Of a DNA stretch of 64,000 nt, positions 52,645 through 62,053 are shown one piece after another. The notes beneath the pieces are model-generated. The model saw only the letters and a program-made list of their open reading frames with translations. It did not search any database and had not been told where the DNA came from. Positions within the stretch are counted from its first letter, which is position 1, and each line of letters opens with the position of its first letter. The DNA is from SHVO01 sp041905795 (lineage in GTDB: Bacteria > Pseudomonadota > Alphaproteobacteria > Rhodospirillales > Rhodospirillaceae): NCBI GenBank assembly GCA_041905795.1, contig JAYRKL010000013.1, positions 1 through 64,000 of the forward strand. Direction: 5' to 3'. The position numbers were made by a program, and so were the translations under genes.

Positions 52645-52655
52645 GGGTGTGTTCC

Positions 52656-53612
52656 TTACGCGGCGGCGGCGGGAGCGGTGGTGATCAGGCGGAACACGTC
52701 ATCGAGGGTGCCGCCGTCCTGGTAGATCTCGAGTGCCGGGACCCCGCCCGCCTTCACCGCGCGTCCCACCGCCTCGATCAGCGGCGCCCGGTCGCGCGGC
52801 GTCAGCCGGAGTTTGCTGCGCCCGCCCTTGAGCGGGGTCTCGAACACCGCGGCGACACCGGGCAGCGCACGGAACGCCGCCGCGGCGGAGGCGCTCGCCT
52901 CCGCCGGCACCACCACGCAGACCGCGGTGTGGTCGGGCAGGCGGGCCAGGAGGTCGTCGGCGGTGCCGTCCGCCAGCACGCGGCCCTGGCCGATGATCAC
53001 CGCGCGGGTGCAGACCGCCTGCACCTCTTCCAGGATATGCGTCGAGATGATGATCGCCTTTTCCGCCGCCATTTCGTGGATCAGGGTGCGGACCTGGTGT
53101 TTCTGGTTGGGGTCGAGACCGTCGGTGGGCTCGTCGAGGATCAGGACCGGCGGATCGTGGAGGATGGCCTGGGCCAGGCCGACACGCCGGCGATAGCCCT
53201 TGGAGAGGATGTCGATGGGCTTTTCCAGCACCTCCACCAGGCCGACGCGCTGCGCCACGCGCAGCACGCGCTCCTCCCGTTCGGCGCCGGCGAAGCCGCG
53301 CACCTCGGCGATGAATTTCAGGAAGGCGCCGACCCGCATGTCGTCGTAGGACGGCGAGCCTTCGGGCATGTAGCCGATGACTTTCTTCACCGCCGTGGGA
53401 TCGTTCACCACGTCATGGCCGCACACCCGCGCGGTGCCGGCGGTGGGCGACAGGAACCCGGCGATCATGCGCATGGTGGTGGTCTTGCCGGCGCCGTTGG
53501 GCCCCAGGAACCCCAGCACTTCGCCCTTGTGCACCGCCAGGTCGATGCCGTTCACCGCCTGCAATGCGCCAAAGGACTTGGTGAGGCGCGCGACTTCCAC
53601 CATTACCGTCAT
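52656..53612 (-). CDS. ABC transporter ATP-binding protein (GldA-like)
   Basis: A 318-residue ATPase. The Walker A is GPNGAGKTTTMRM, the Q-loop IGYMPEGSPSYDDM, the signature LSKGYRRRVGLAQ, the Walker B VLILDEPTDGLDP and the switch His is in IISTHILEEV. A C-terminal extension (about 220-318) is typical of ABC-2 export ATPases. First gene of the four-gene Gld-type operon; AGAGGA lies about 10 bases upstream of the ATG. Confidence 0.95.
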   Translation of the reverse strand: MTVMVEVARLTKSFGALQAVNGIDLAVHKGEVLGFLGPNGAGKTTTMRMIAGFLSPTAGTARVCGHDVVNDPTAVKKVIGYMPEGSPSYDDMRVGAFLKFIAEVRGFAGAEREERVLRVAQRVGLVEVLEKPIDILSKGYRRRVGLAQAILHDPPVLILDEPTDGLDPNQKHQVRTLIHEMAAEKAIIISTHILEEVQAVCTRAVIIGQGRVLADGTADDLLARLPDHTAVCVVVPAEASASAAAAFRALPGVAAVFETPLKGGRSKLRLTPRDRAPLIEAVGRAVKAGGVPALEIYQDGGTLDDVFRLITTAPAAAA

Positions 53613-53844
53613 GGGCCCGTTCCTCTCTTGAAATCACCCCGTTTCCAACTGCCCCAAAACCCCGTGGGACAGCCTGGAAAGCGGGCGACGTTAGGACGGC
53701 CAAGCCCGCCGTGGCAAGCCTCCCCAGGCCTGTGTAACCATTTGACTTACAAGCTTGTCATTGCGCTCTGCGACGGCGAACAAAAAGCCGGACGGGAGCG
53801 CAAGTTTGGCGCAAAGCAGCCTGCCGCGGCCGCTCCGACAGCGC

Positions 53845-55428
53845 CTACCCCTGGAGATCGCTCTCGGTCGGCACCGCCGGGGTGCGGCGGTCCAGCTCCG
53901 GGGCGCCCTCGATCATGGCGGCGATGGCGCCGGCAATCTCCGTCAGGCGCCGGGCCAGCGGTTCACCCTCGCTGCGGACCTCGGGGACGGCGAAGTCCGC
54001 GATATAAGAACCGATGTGACGCGCCTGCTCTTTGATGTCCCGGGCGGCGTCGGCGATGTTGCGCCCCTTGGGCCCATAGGCCTCGTTCACGGTGTGCAGC
54101 GAGTTGGTGAGCATATGCACCACCATGCGCACCAGGGGATCGGACGCCGCCAGCTTCTCCTCGATCATGTCCTTGGACACCAGGGACAGGGTGCAGTCCT
54201 CCAGCGCCATGGCGGAGTTGCGCCGCGGGCGGCCGTCGATGATCGCCATCTCCCCGAAGAACTCGCCTTTCTTGATCCGCATCACCGGGACTTTCTTGCC
54301 GTCCTGCTCCTTGAAGATGCCGATGGTGCCGCTGTTGAGGATATAGGCCGAGGTCGCCGCCTCGCCTTGCCGGAACAGGTATTGCCCCTTGGTCAGCGGC
54401 AGGATCTCGAGCACCGGCTCATCCGGCGGCATCACCGGCTCCTCGCCCGGCGCGCGCTGGATCTCCTTCACCTCCTCGAATCCGGCCCGTTCCCGCTGCT
54501 GGTAGTTTTCGGTGGCCTGACGGGTCTCGGCGTCCAGCTTCTCCGGCGCCGCGCGCGGCTTCACCGCCAGAACCACGGCGCGGGACAGTTTCTGGAGCAG
54601 GCCGATATCCTTGGGCGTGGGCTCGAGATAATGGTCGGCGATTTTGGCGACGTCCCTGGACAGGGAGCCGGTCAACAACGCCAGTTGCTGGTCCTCGAGG
54701 CGCTCGGCGGTTTTGGCGGCGTCGGCCAGCAGCTCCACCAGCACGCGCAGCTTGGCCTCGACATCGGGGGTGATCTGGTTGTTCTGATAGGCTTCGACCA
54801 CCAGGTTGCAGACGAATCCCAGGCGATAGCCATGGCTGTCCAGCCTGGCCTGGAGCACCTCGTTCATGGAGCCGTCGACCGCCTCCTGGATATTGGCCGC
54901 GTCGACGTCCCGGCCGCTGGCCTTCTCCAGCATGGTGTTGAGGACGTTGATGCGCCGGATGGCGGAGGGCCGGCTCCTGGCGCGGCGGTCAGGCCCGAGG
55001 TAGTCGCTGGTGACGACGAAGGCCGCGCGATTCATGGTCACGCGCTTCAGGCGCTGAAGCAGTTGTTCTTCCTTGACCGGCTTGATGATGATGTCGTCGG
55101 TGCCGGCCTGCATCGCCTTTTTGACGGCATCGACGTGGTCGGGGGCGACCAATGTCGTGATCAGCACGAACGGATTGGCGCCCAGCCGGTTGTGGCGGAT
55201 GTCGCGGATGAAATCGAACACGGCGGGATCGAGGTCGTCGGCGACGATGATCAGGTCCGGCGGCGTCTGCGCTATCAGGGTGCGGAGGGTGGCGAGGTCG
55301 GGATAGGCGCTGACCTGCTTGAGGCCGGCATGGTTCAGGATCTGGCACAATTCCTGGCGGCTGACGTCGTCGGGTTCGCCGACGAACGCCACAACCCGGT
55401 CCAGTTGCTGCAGGTCGAAGTCACTCAT
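53845..55428 (-). CDS. receiver domain / cyclic-nucleotide-binding domain fusion protein
   Basis: A 527-residue signalling protein. A CheY-like receiver (about 8-130) has acidic EPDD (18-21), the probable phospho-acceptor in IIVADDLD (Asp64/65) and the conserved Lys116 (IIKPVKEE). A helical middle region of unknown type spans about 155-320. A cyclic-nucleotide-binding domain (about 335-430) has the phosphate-binding cassette FFGEMAIIDGRPRRNSA with the key Glu and Arg, so cAMP or cGMP binding is expected. No DNA-binding domain or kinase is present. It may integrate phosphorylation and cyclic-nucleotide signals. It is monocistronic. Confidence 0.85.
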   Translation of the reverse strand: MSDFDLQQLDRVVAFVGEPDDVSRQELCQILNHAGLKQVSAYPDLATLRTLIAQTPPDLIIVADDLDPAVFDFIRDIRHNRLGANPFVLITTLVAPDHVDAVKKAMQAGTDDIIIKPVKEEQLLQRLKRVTMNRAAFVVTSDYLGPDRRARSRPSAIRRINVLNTMLEKASGRDVDAANIQEAVDGSMNEVLQARLDSHGYRLGFVCNLVVEAYQNNQITPDVEAKLRVLVELLADAAKTAERLEDQQLALLTGSLSRDVAKIADHYLEPTPKDIGLLQKLSRAVVLAVKPRAAPEKLDAETRQATENYQQRERAGFEEVKEIQRAPGEEPVMPPDEPVLEILPLTKGQYLFRQGEAATSAYILNSGTIGIFKEQDGKKVPVMRIKKGEFFGEMAIIDGRPRRNSAMALEDCTLSLVSKDMIEEKLAASDPLVRMVVHMLTNSLHTVNEAYGPKGRNIADAARDIKEQARHIGSYIADFAVPEVRSEGEPLARRLTEIAGAIAAMIEGAPELDRRTPAVPTESDLQG

Positions 55429-55789
55429 GACATCCGATGAGCGCTAGGGACGCGCTACCACAGTTAGCGGCCAATCCAACATGCCCGGCAGGGTGACGGG
55501 CGCCCCGCGACCGGCGGCGGGTAAAAACCGCAAACCACGTGACTCACACAAATCCTGCGGCCAAATCAAGCAGTTATTTACGCCGGTGCCGGTACATATT
55601 CCCGTGGCAGTAGCAATTGCCCTTCTCGGTCTGGAAAAATTATGAGACTCTCGATGCTTCCAAGTGTTGGTTTTGAGGCACTACGGATTGTGGTGCCGCG
55701 CCGCAAGTCAGGCGGGCCAGAGCACGTGAGAACGGGGCGCATCGAACGCTCCCGCACCGCGCTTCGCCGCCGGGGGATGAGTTTCTAGG
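55429..55789. other. 361-bp intergenic region
   Basis: Divergent region between the receiver/CNB gene and the unknown gene at 55790. No open frame with coding character and no RNA gene is recognised. A GGCA...TTGCC repeat near 55606-55621 resembles a sigma-54 site but has the wrong spacing. Confidence 0.5.
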
Positions 55790-56569
55790 GTGTCGAACGA
55801 CAGCACGCAGGGCGGCAGATCCGCCGGTTTGCCGACGCGCAGGAAAAAGGGGCTCGCGGCCGCGGCTCGGCGCGTCACCGGACGCCTGCGGCGCATGCTC
55901 GGCCAGGAAGACGCCGACAATTCGGTCGAAGCCAAGGATGCGGTGCGCCATTTCCTCACTGCCATGCTGGGGGTCAGCGCCCGCCTCTATCCGGCCTGGC
56001 AGAAGCTGCTCAATGACGCTCTCGCCGAATGCGACCTGACCTTCGACGAACGCCACAACCTGTTCGAGATGCATCCCATCGACGACTATTTCTTCGCCGC
56101 GGTGGTGGCGCTGGAAACCGCCAAGCTGCGCGGCCTGTATACACCGGAGGAGGCCACCGAACTGCTGGGCGAGATCGGCGCCCAGGTGGACGCCAAGGCG
56201 GACCGCACCGACCGCGTGGTCTCGGACCTGGTGTTCCTGATGCTGGGGCGCATCGACCTCGGCGCCGGCATGGAACGCATGAAAGCGCCCTACGACAAGG
56301 CGGTGAAGACGGTGCTGCAGCAGATCGGCGTCGGCCGGATTCCAGCCACCCGCAGGCTCCTGGGCGACGTCGGTCTCAGGCACATGCTGGGCGAGCCCCT
56401 GGCGCTGGGCGTGCCCCAGTGGTGGAAGTCCTTCAAGGCCCAGTTCAAGATCTACTGGACCGAGCCCGAGCCGGTGTACCTGGAGGACCACGACGTCGTT
56501 CCGGCCGGCGCTCCCGCCGCACCGGCGCCCCTGCGCCGCAGCTTGCGCCGCCGCGCTGCGGCTTTTTAA
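55790..56569 (+). CDS. hypothetical helical protein (259 aa)
   Basis: No family is recognised. The N-terminus is basic (RRKKGLAAAARRVTGRLRRML), followed by a mostly helical body (KDAVRHFLTAMLGVSARLYPAWQKLL, FFAAVVALETAKLRGLYTPEEATELLG, RVVSDLVFLMLGRIDL) and a Pro/Arg-rich basic tail. No signal peptide or clear membrane helix is seen. The start is GTG with a weak ribosome site. The next gene starts 58 bases downstream. Confidence 0.65.
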   Translation: MSNDSTQGGRSAGLPTRRKKGLAAAARRVTGRLRRMLGQEDADNSVEAKDAVRHFLTAMLGVSARLYPAWQKLLNDALAECDLTFDERHNLFEMHPIDDYFFAAVVALETAKLRGLYTPEEATELLGEIGAQVDAKADRTDRVVSDLVFLMLGRIDLGAGMERMKAPYDKAVKTVLQQIGVGRIPATRRLLGDVGLRHMLGEPLALGVPQWWKSFKAQFKIYWTEPEPVYLEDHDVVPAGAPAAPAPLRRSLRRRAAAF

Positions 56570-56627
56570 TTGGGTGCCGTCAGGTTTTGAATTGCCGGCG
56601 GCGACGGCGCCTCGGAAAATCCCCGCA

Positions 56628-57431
56628 ATGACCTGGGACTTCACTTTTCCGCCCGGCGGTACGACGCGGCTCCTGCCGTCGGCGCGCCTGCATATCGGCC
56701 CGCCGGCGCCCGGCCCGACCACCTTGTTCATCCCCGGCGGCTTCCACGGCGCCTGGTGCTTCGCGCCCTATCTCAGGGCATTCGCCGCCGCCGGAGTCAG
56801 CGCCGCCACCCTCGACCTGCGGGGCCATGGCGGCCTCGCGCAGACCGCCGATTTCATCCATCACGGCGCCCTGGCGATGGCCGCGGATGTCATCGCGGCC
56901 GCCGCGGCTTTTCCGGACGGGGTGATCCTGGCGGGCCACAGCCTCGGCGCCCTCGCGGCCATGATCGCAGCGCGCGATGTCGGCCCGCGGGGGCTGGTGA
57001 TGCTGGCGCCGGCGCCGCCCGGCAATGTCCCCAGGATGCACAGCCTGCCGCCCTTCCCCGTCGATGCGCCGGTGGCCCCGCCGCCGGAGGCCCGCGCCCG
57101 CCGCTGGCTGCTGCAGGGCCTCGCGCGCGACACCGATCTCGCGCCGTATCTCGCACGGCTGTGCCCGGAGAGCCCGGCGCTGCTCAACGACCGTTACGAG
57201 GGCCGCATCAAGGTTGACCCGGCCTGGGTCGGCGGGCCGCGCCTGGCCATGACCGGCGACCTGGATGTGAGCCCCATGGCCGCACCCGGCGAAAGCGATG
57301 CCGCGGCGGCGCTGTACCACGCCGACACGCTCCGGCTTCACGGCGGACACTGCTTCATGCTCGAACCCGCCTGGGAGGACAGCGCCCGGCAAGTGTTGGA
57401 CTGGCTCGCGGCCCGCGGCCTCACACCGTGA
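56628..57431 (+). CDS. alpha/beta hydrolase
   Basis: A 267-residue alpha/beta-hydrolase. The oxyanion region is FIPGGFHGAWCFAPYL, the nucleophile Ser in LAGHSLGALAAM, and the catalytic His in LHGGHCFMLEPAW; the acid is probably in the AMTGDLDVSPM turn. The substrate is unknown. The ATG at 56628, with GGAAAA upstream, is preferred over the longer frame from 56574. Its stop overlaps the autotransporter start (GTGA). Confidence 0.88.
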   Translation: MTWDFTFPPGGTTRLLPSARLHIGPPAPGPTTLFIPGGFHGAWCFAPYLRAFAAAGVSAATLDLRGHGGLAQTADFIHHGALAMAADVIAAAAAFPDGVILAGHSLGALAAMIAARDVGPRGLVMLAPAPPGNVPRMHSLPPFPVDAPVAPPPEARARRWLLQGLARDTDLAPYLARLCPESPALLNDRYEGRIKVDPAWVGGPRLAMTGDLDVSPMAAPGESDAAAALYHADTLRLHGGHCFMLEPAWEDSARQVLDWLAARGLTP

Positions 57432-60280
57432 GCGCGCCTGTGGGGAATGCCTTGTTTCGTTACTCCGTCTTCGCGCTGCCCGCGCTGCTCCTCGTGGGCG
57501 CGCCGTCTTCCGCCGACGCCGCCTGTGTACGCGACGGCGACACGGTCACCTGCACCGACCAGGACAGCAACGGCTATGTCTCGCCGTCCTCGAACGGCCT
57601 GCGCCTGACCGTCGCTCCCGGCGCCACGCTTTACAACCTCAACAACGGCGAGACCGACGGCGCCTGTGACGAACTCGCCTTGCCCAGCGTCTGGCTGGGC
57701 GACGACAGTTCGGTCACCAACGGCGGCACCATCGTCACCCAGGGCGTGTGCGGCTGGAACATCGCCCTGGGAAACCGCGGCGCCGTGGTCAATCGCGGCC
57801 AGATCGTCAGTTACGGCGTGCTGGGCGTCGGCATCGTCGGAGCCGACAACCTGAACGTCATCAACGGCGGCGGCATCACCACCAATGACCGGGCCGCTTA
57901 CGGGATTTACGCCGGCGACCAGGCCGTCATCACCACCGAGGCCGGCAGCTCGCTCACCACTCGCGGCGACGGCGCCAACGGCATCATGCTGCCGGGCGGC
58001 GGCACGATCGACAATCGCGGCCGCATCGAAACCCTGGCGTCGGCCGCCGACGGCATCAACGCCGGCGCCGGCGTTACGGTGCACAATGCCGGCACGATCG
58101 TCGCCCGCGGGTCCGCCGCATCGGCTATCAGAATCCTGGACAGGATCCAGGGCGGCGCCGCGGTCATCGTCAATACCGGCGACGTCAGCGCGCTGTTCAC
58201 GGGACAGACCGACGCGCCGACGCATTCCATCGCCATCTCGGCCGATGTCGCGAGTTTCTCCCTGTCCAACAGCGGTACCGTCACCGGCGCCTTCGCCGCC
58301 GCGCAGCTGGCCGCCACCGGCCCTGTGACACTAGTCAACGCCGGAACCATGGCCGTCACCGGCGAACGGCGCAACGACGGCAGCCTGGCACAGGGCGGCG
58401 GCGTGATCCTGGTGGCCGCGGGCGGAAACACCGTCATCACCAACACCGGGCAGATCACCGCCGCGGGCGGGCAGCCCGCCATCCGCATCAGCGGCGGCGA
58501 CGCCAACATCGCCAATACCGGCGCCATCATCGGTGACGTGCTGTCGGGCGGCGGCGACGACACGTTCGCCCTTTCCACCGGCAGCCGGTTCGAAGGGACC
58601 TTCGACGGCGGCGCCGGCAGCGATACGCTGCTGCTGACGGGTATTGGAGAGTTCTCGTCCGCGCTCGCCAACGTCGAGATGCTGAGCAAGAGCGGCGCCG
58701 GCACCTGGACCTTGCACAAGGCGCTTGCCTTCACCCGCCAGGCCAACATCCTCGACGGCGTGCTCAGGATCGACCGCGACGGCGTGCTCACGACGCCCGC
58801 GCTCAACATCATCACTTCAGGCACGCTTGCCGGCACCGGCGCGGTGGCGGGCACGGTGACCAACGCCGGCACCCTGGCGCCGGGACGCGGGATGACCGGG
58901 TCCGCCATGCTCACCATCCTCGGCGCTTATGTGCAGGACGCCGCCGGGACGCTGGCGTTGAACGTCACGGAGAGCGGCAACGACTCCCTTTCCATCGGCG
59001 GCACCGCCGCCCTGGCCGGGACGCTCAAGATCACCTATGACGCCGCGCTCGCCGCCAGCCATTTCACCGGTTCGCGCGAGCGCCGTATTGTTTTCGCGGC
59101 TGACAGCGGCCTGACGGTCCAGGGCGCCTTCGCGCGCGTCACCGGCAATGCCGGATTCATCGACAGCAAAGTGCGCGTGACCGCCACCGGGGTCGACCTG
59201 ATTTACACCCGCCTGTCCTACGGCGCCGCCGCCGGCAACTCCAACCAGCGCGCCGCCGGCGAGATGCTCGACCGCGTTGCCGCCGCGCCGGTTGTTCCCG
59301 CGGCGCTGACGTCCACCCTCGCCGCGCTGGACGCCGGCACGCCCGAAAGCGCCGTCGGCACGCTGGCCGCCTTGGCGCCCGAGACCGTGCCGGCGCTCCA
59401 GACTCTCGGCTTGTTCACCCTGCAATCGCTGCGGGACGCGGCACCGGCGGCCGGCGATTCCACCTACGCGGCCTGGGGCAGTTTCCTCAACCGTCACGGC
59501 AGCGCCAGCCGCCCCGGCGCCGCCGCGTTCCGTTATGACCTGAACGGCGGCGCGGCCGGCTTTTCCCTGAAGGCCGGCGAAGCGCTGCGGGTTCAGGCGC
59601 TGCTGGCCCGCAGCAGCGCCGATGCCGCATTCGCCAACCCCGCCGCCGGCGCCCCCACCGGTACCTTCGCCGGCAATTTCGCCGGGCTCGGCGCCAGCTA
59701 CGCCTGGAACAGGCTGACCGCGAGCGCCGGGGTGATCTACGGCGCAGCCCATCCCGAGACCCGGCGCGTCCAATTGCTCGCGGGCGCCGCGTCCACGCTC
59801 TCGGCACGCGGGTCGGCCGAGATGTGGTCGGTCTACGGCACGCTGGCTACCACCTTCGATTTCGGCGCCGTCGCTCTCACCCCCGGTGCCTCGCTTGCGC
59901 GCGATTCCATCGCCTTGAGCCGCTTCGACGAAACCGCGCCGTTGTCGGCCACCACCTTGCCCTCGGACGCCGCCGCATTGCGCGCGGACGTAAGTGTGCG
60001 CGCCGAGGCCGTCACCGGCGGGGTGCGGCCCTATCTGGGCCTGAGGCTCGCGCAGGACCTGACGAGCGGACGGCGGACGGCGGTGGTGCGGATCACCGGC
60101 GTTCCCGGAAGCGATTTCACCATTGGCGGCCAGCGCACACGCGGTTTGGCCCTCACCTGCGACGGCGGCCTGGCGGCCGACCTCGCGCCGGGTCTCGAAA
60201 CCCACGCCGGCGCGCGCTTCACCGCCAACGACGTCTTCGCCGGGCACACGCTGACGGCCGGCCTCACCTATCGCTGGTAG
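57428..60280 (+). CDS. autotransporter (type V secretion) outer-membrane protein
   Basis: A 950-residue protein with a signal peptide (SVFALPALLLVGAPSSADAA). The passenger is made of beta-helix-type Gly/Asn/Thr-rich repeats (VTNGGTIVTQGV, VVNRGQIVSYGV, VHNAGTIVARG). An autochaperone-like strip (AGTLAPGRGMTGSAMLTILGAY) follows. The C-terminal barrel (about 680-950) runs from TYAAWGSFLNRHGSASRPG to the terminal LTAGLTYRW. It begins at a GTG overlapping the hydrolase stop. The passenger's role (adhesion or other) is not evident. Its end overlaps the convergent Lrp gene by 17 bases. Confidence 0.9.
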   Translation: MSAPVGNALFRYSVFALPALLLVGAPSSADAACVRDGDTVTCTDQDSNGYVSPSSNGLRLTVAPGATLYNLNNGETDGACDELALPSVWLGDDSSVTNGGTIVTQGVCGWNIALGNRGAVVNRGQIVSYGVLGVGIVGADNLNVINGGGITTNDRAAYGIYAGDQAVITTEAGSSLTTRGDGANGIMLPGGGTIDNRGRIETLASAADGINAGAGVTVHNAGTIVARGSAASAIRILDRIQGGAAVIVNTGDVSALFTGQTDAPTHSIAISADVASFSLSNSGTVTGAFAAAQLAATGPVTLVNAGTMAVTGERRNDGSLAQGGGVILVAAGGNTVITNTGQITAAGGQPAIRISGGDANIANTGAIIGDVLSGGGDDTFALSTGSRFEGTFDGGAGSDTLLLTGIGEFSSALANVEMLSKSGAGTWTLHKALAFTRQANILDGVLRIDRDGVLTTPALNIITSGTLAGTGAVAGTVTNAGTLAPGRGMTGSAMLTILGAYVQDAAGTLALNVTESGNDSLSIGGTAALAGTLKITYDAALAASHFTGSRERRIVFAADSGLTVQGAFARVTGNAGFIDSKVRVTATGVDLIYTRLSYGAAAGNSNQRAAGEMLDRVAAAPVVPAALTSTLAALDAGTPESAVGTLAALAPETVPALQTLGLFTLQSLRDAAPAAGDSTYAAWGSFLNRHGSASRPGAAAFRYDLNGGAAGFSLKAGEALRVQALLARSSADAAFANPAAGAPTGTFAGNFAGLGASYAWNRLTASAGVIYGAAHPETRRVQLLAGAASTLSARGSAEMWSVYGTLATTFDFGAVALTPGASLARDSIALSRFDETAPLSATTLPSDAAALRADVSVRAEAVTGGVRPYLGLRLAQDLTSGRRTAVVRITGVPGSDFTIGGQRTRGLALTCDGGLAADLAPGLETHAGARFTANDVFAGHTLTAGLTYRW

Positions 60281-60797
60281 GACGCCCCGCTTTATAGTGG
60301 CCCTCTTTATAGTGACCCGCTTTATAATGGGTGGTCGGCAGCGCCTTGGCGCCGCCGATTTCCTTCAACACAAAACTGGATCGGATCTCCTTGACGCCGG
60401 GAAGGCCGATCAGCTTGGCGGTGGTGAATTCGCCGTAAGCCTCGAGATCGGTGGCGACCACGTCCAGCAGGTAGTCGAGCCCGCCGGTCATGAGATAGCA
60501 GCAGGCCACCTCCGGCAGGCTCTGGATGCTGGCCAGGAACTTGTTGGTGACCTCCTCGGACTGGCGCTCGAGTTTCACCTCGACGAACGCCCGTACGCCC
60601 AGCCCGAGGGCCTTGCGGTCCACCTGGGCGCGGTAGCCGGTGATGAAGCCCCGCGTCTCCAGCGCCTTCACCCGGCGCAGGCAGGGCGATGGCGATAGCC
60701 CGACCCTCGCAGCCAGGTCGACATTGGAAAGTCCGCTATCCTGCTGAAGTACAGCAAGGATTTTGAGGTCGACCGCGTCGAGGGATTCTTCCGCCAT
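60264..60797 (-). CDS. Lrp/AsnC family regulator of the tyrosine-degradation operon
   Basis: A 177-residue regulator. The helix-turn-helix spans about 5-60 (LDAVDLKILAVLQQDSGLSN, VDLAARVGLSPSPCLRRVK) and the RAM effector domain about 65-150 (VEVKLERQSEEV to VKEIRSSFVLKEI). It has an abnormal C-terminal tail, three copies of HYK[AE]G (157-171) encoded by a 15-bp DNA repeat, where relatives normally end near KALPT. It is divergent from hppD, so it probably senses an aromatic amino acid and controls that operon. Confidence 0.9.
   Translation of the reverse strand: MAEESLDAVDLKILAVLQQDSGLSNVDLAARVGLSPSPCLRRVKALETRGFITGYRAQVDRKALGLGVRAFVEVKLERQSEEVTNKFLASIQSLPEVACCYLMTGGLDYLLDVVATDLEAYGEFTTAKLIGLPGVKEIRSSFVLKEIGGAKALPTTHYKAGHYKEGHYKAGRPTSDR
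60285..60329. repeat. 15-bp tandem repeat, three copies
   Basis: Units 60285-60299, 60300-60314 and 60315-60329 share CTTTATA[AG]TG. They lie just after the autotransporter stop and inside the 3' end of the Lrp-type gene, where they encode three HYK[AE]G units. Confidence 0.85.
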
Positions 60798-60823
60798 TTT
60801 ATAGCCAAATATTTATATTATAG

Positions 60824-60874
60824 GGCATTTTATGCCTTTAATATGTGCTTGAGAGCCACTAAAAGCAAGCACAT
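60824..60874. promoter_or_regulatory. candidate operators in the lrp/hppD divergent region
   Basis: The perfect inverted repeat ATGTGCTTG (60843-60851) / CAAGCACAT (60866-60874) has a 14-nt spacer. Beside it is GGCAT-TTT-ATGCC (60824-60836). The 128-bp region is strikingly AT-rich compared with the rest of the window, as expected for Lrp-type binding and the two promoters. Confidence 0.5.
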
Positions 60875-60925
60875 GTCGCCCCCATCGGCGTAGGATTTCG
60901 GCGATTTTCAGCTTTGGAGAGCTCC

Positions 60926-62029
<1,104 letters not shown>

Positions 62030-62053
62030 AAGTCAGGGGAAAGACATAAAGCC

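Noticed and set aside
55605..55621. sigma-54-like site TGGCAG...TTGC upstream of the unknown gene at 55790
   Set aside because: GG-to-GC spacing is 11 bases instead of 10 and the first element lacks the final C, so it does not meet the consensus.
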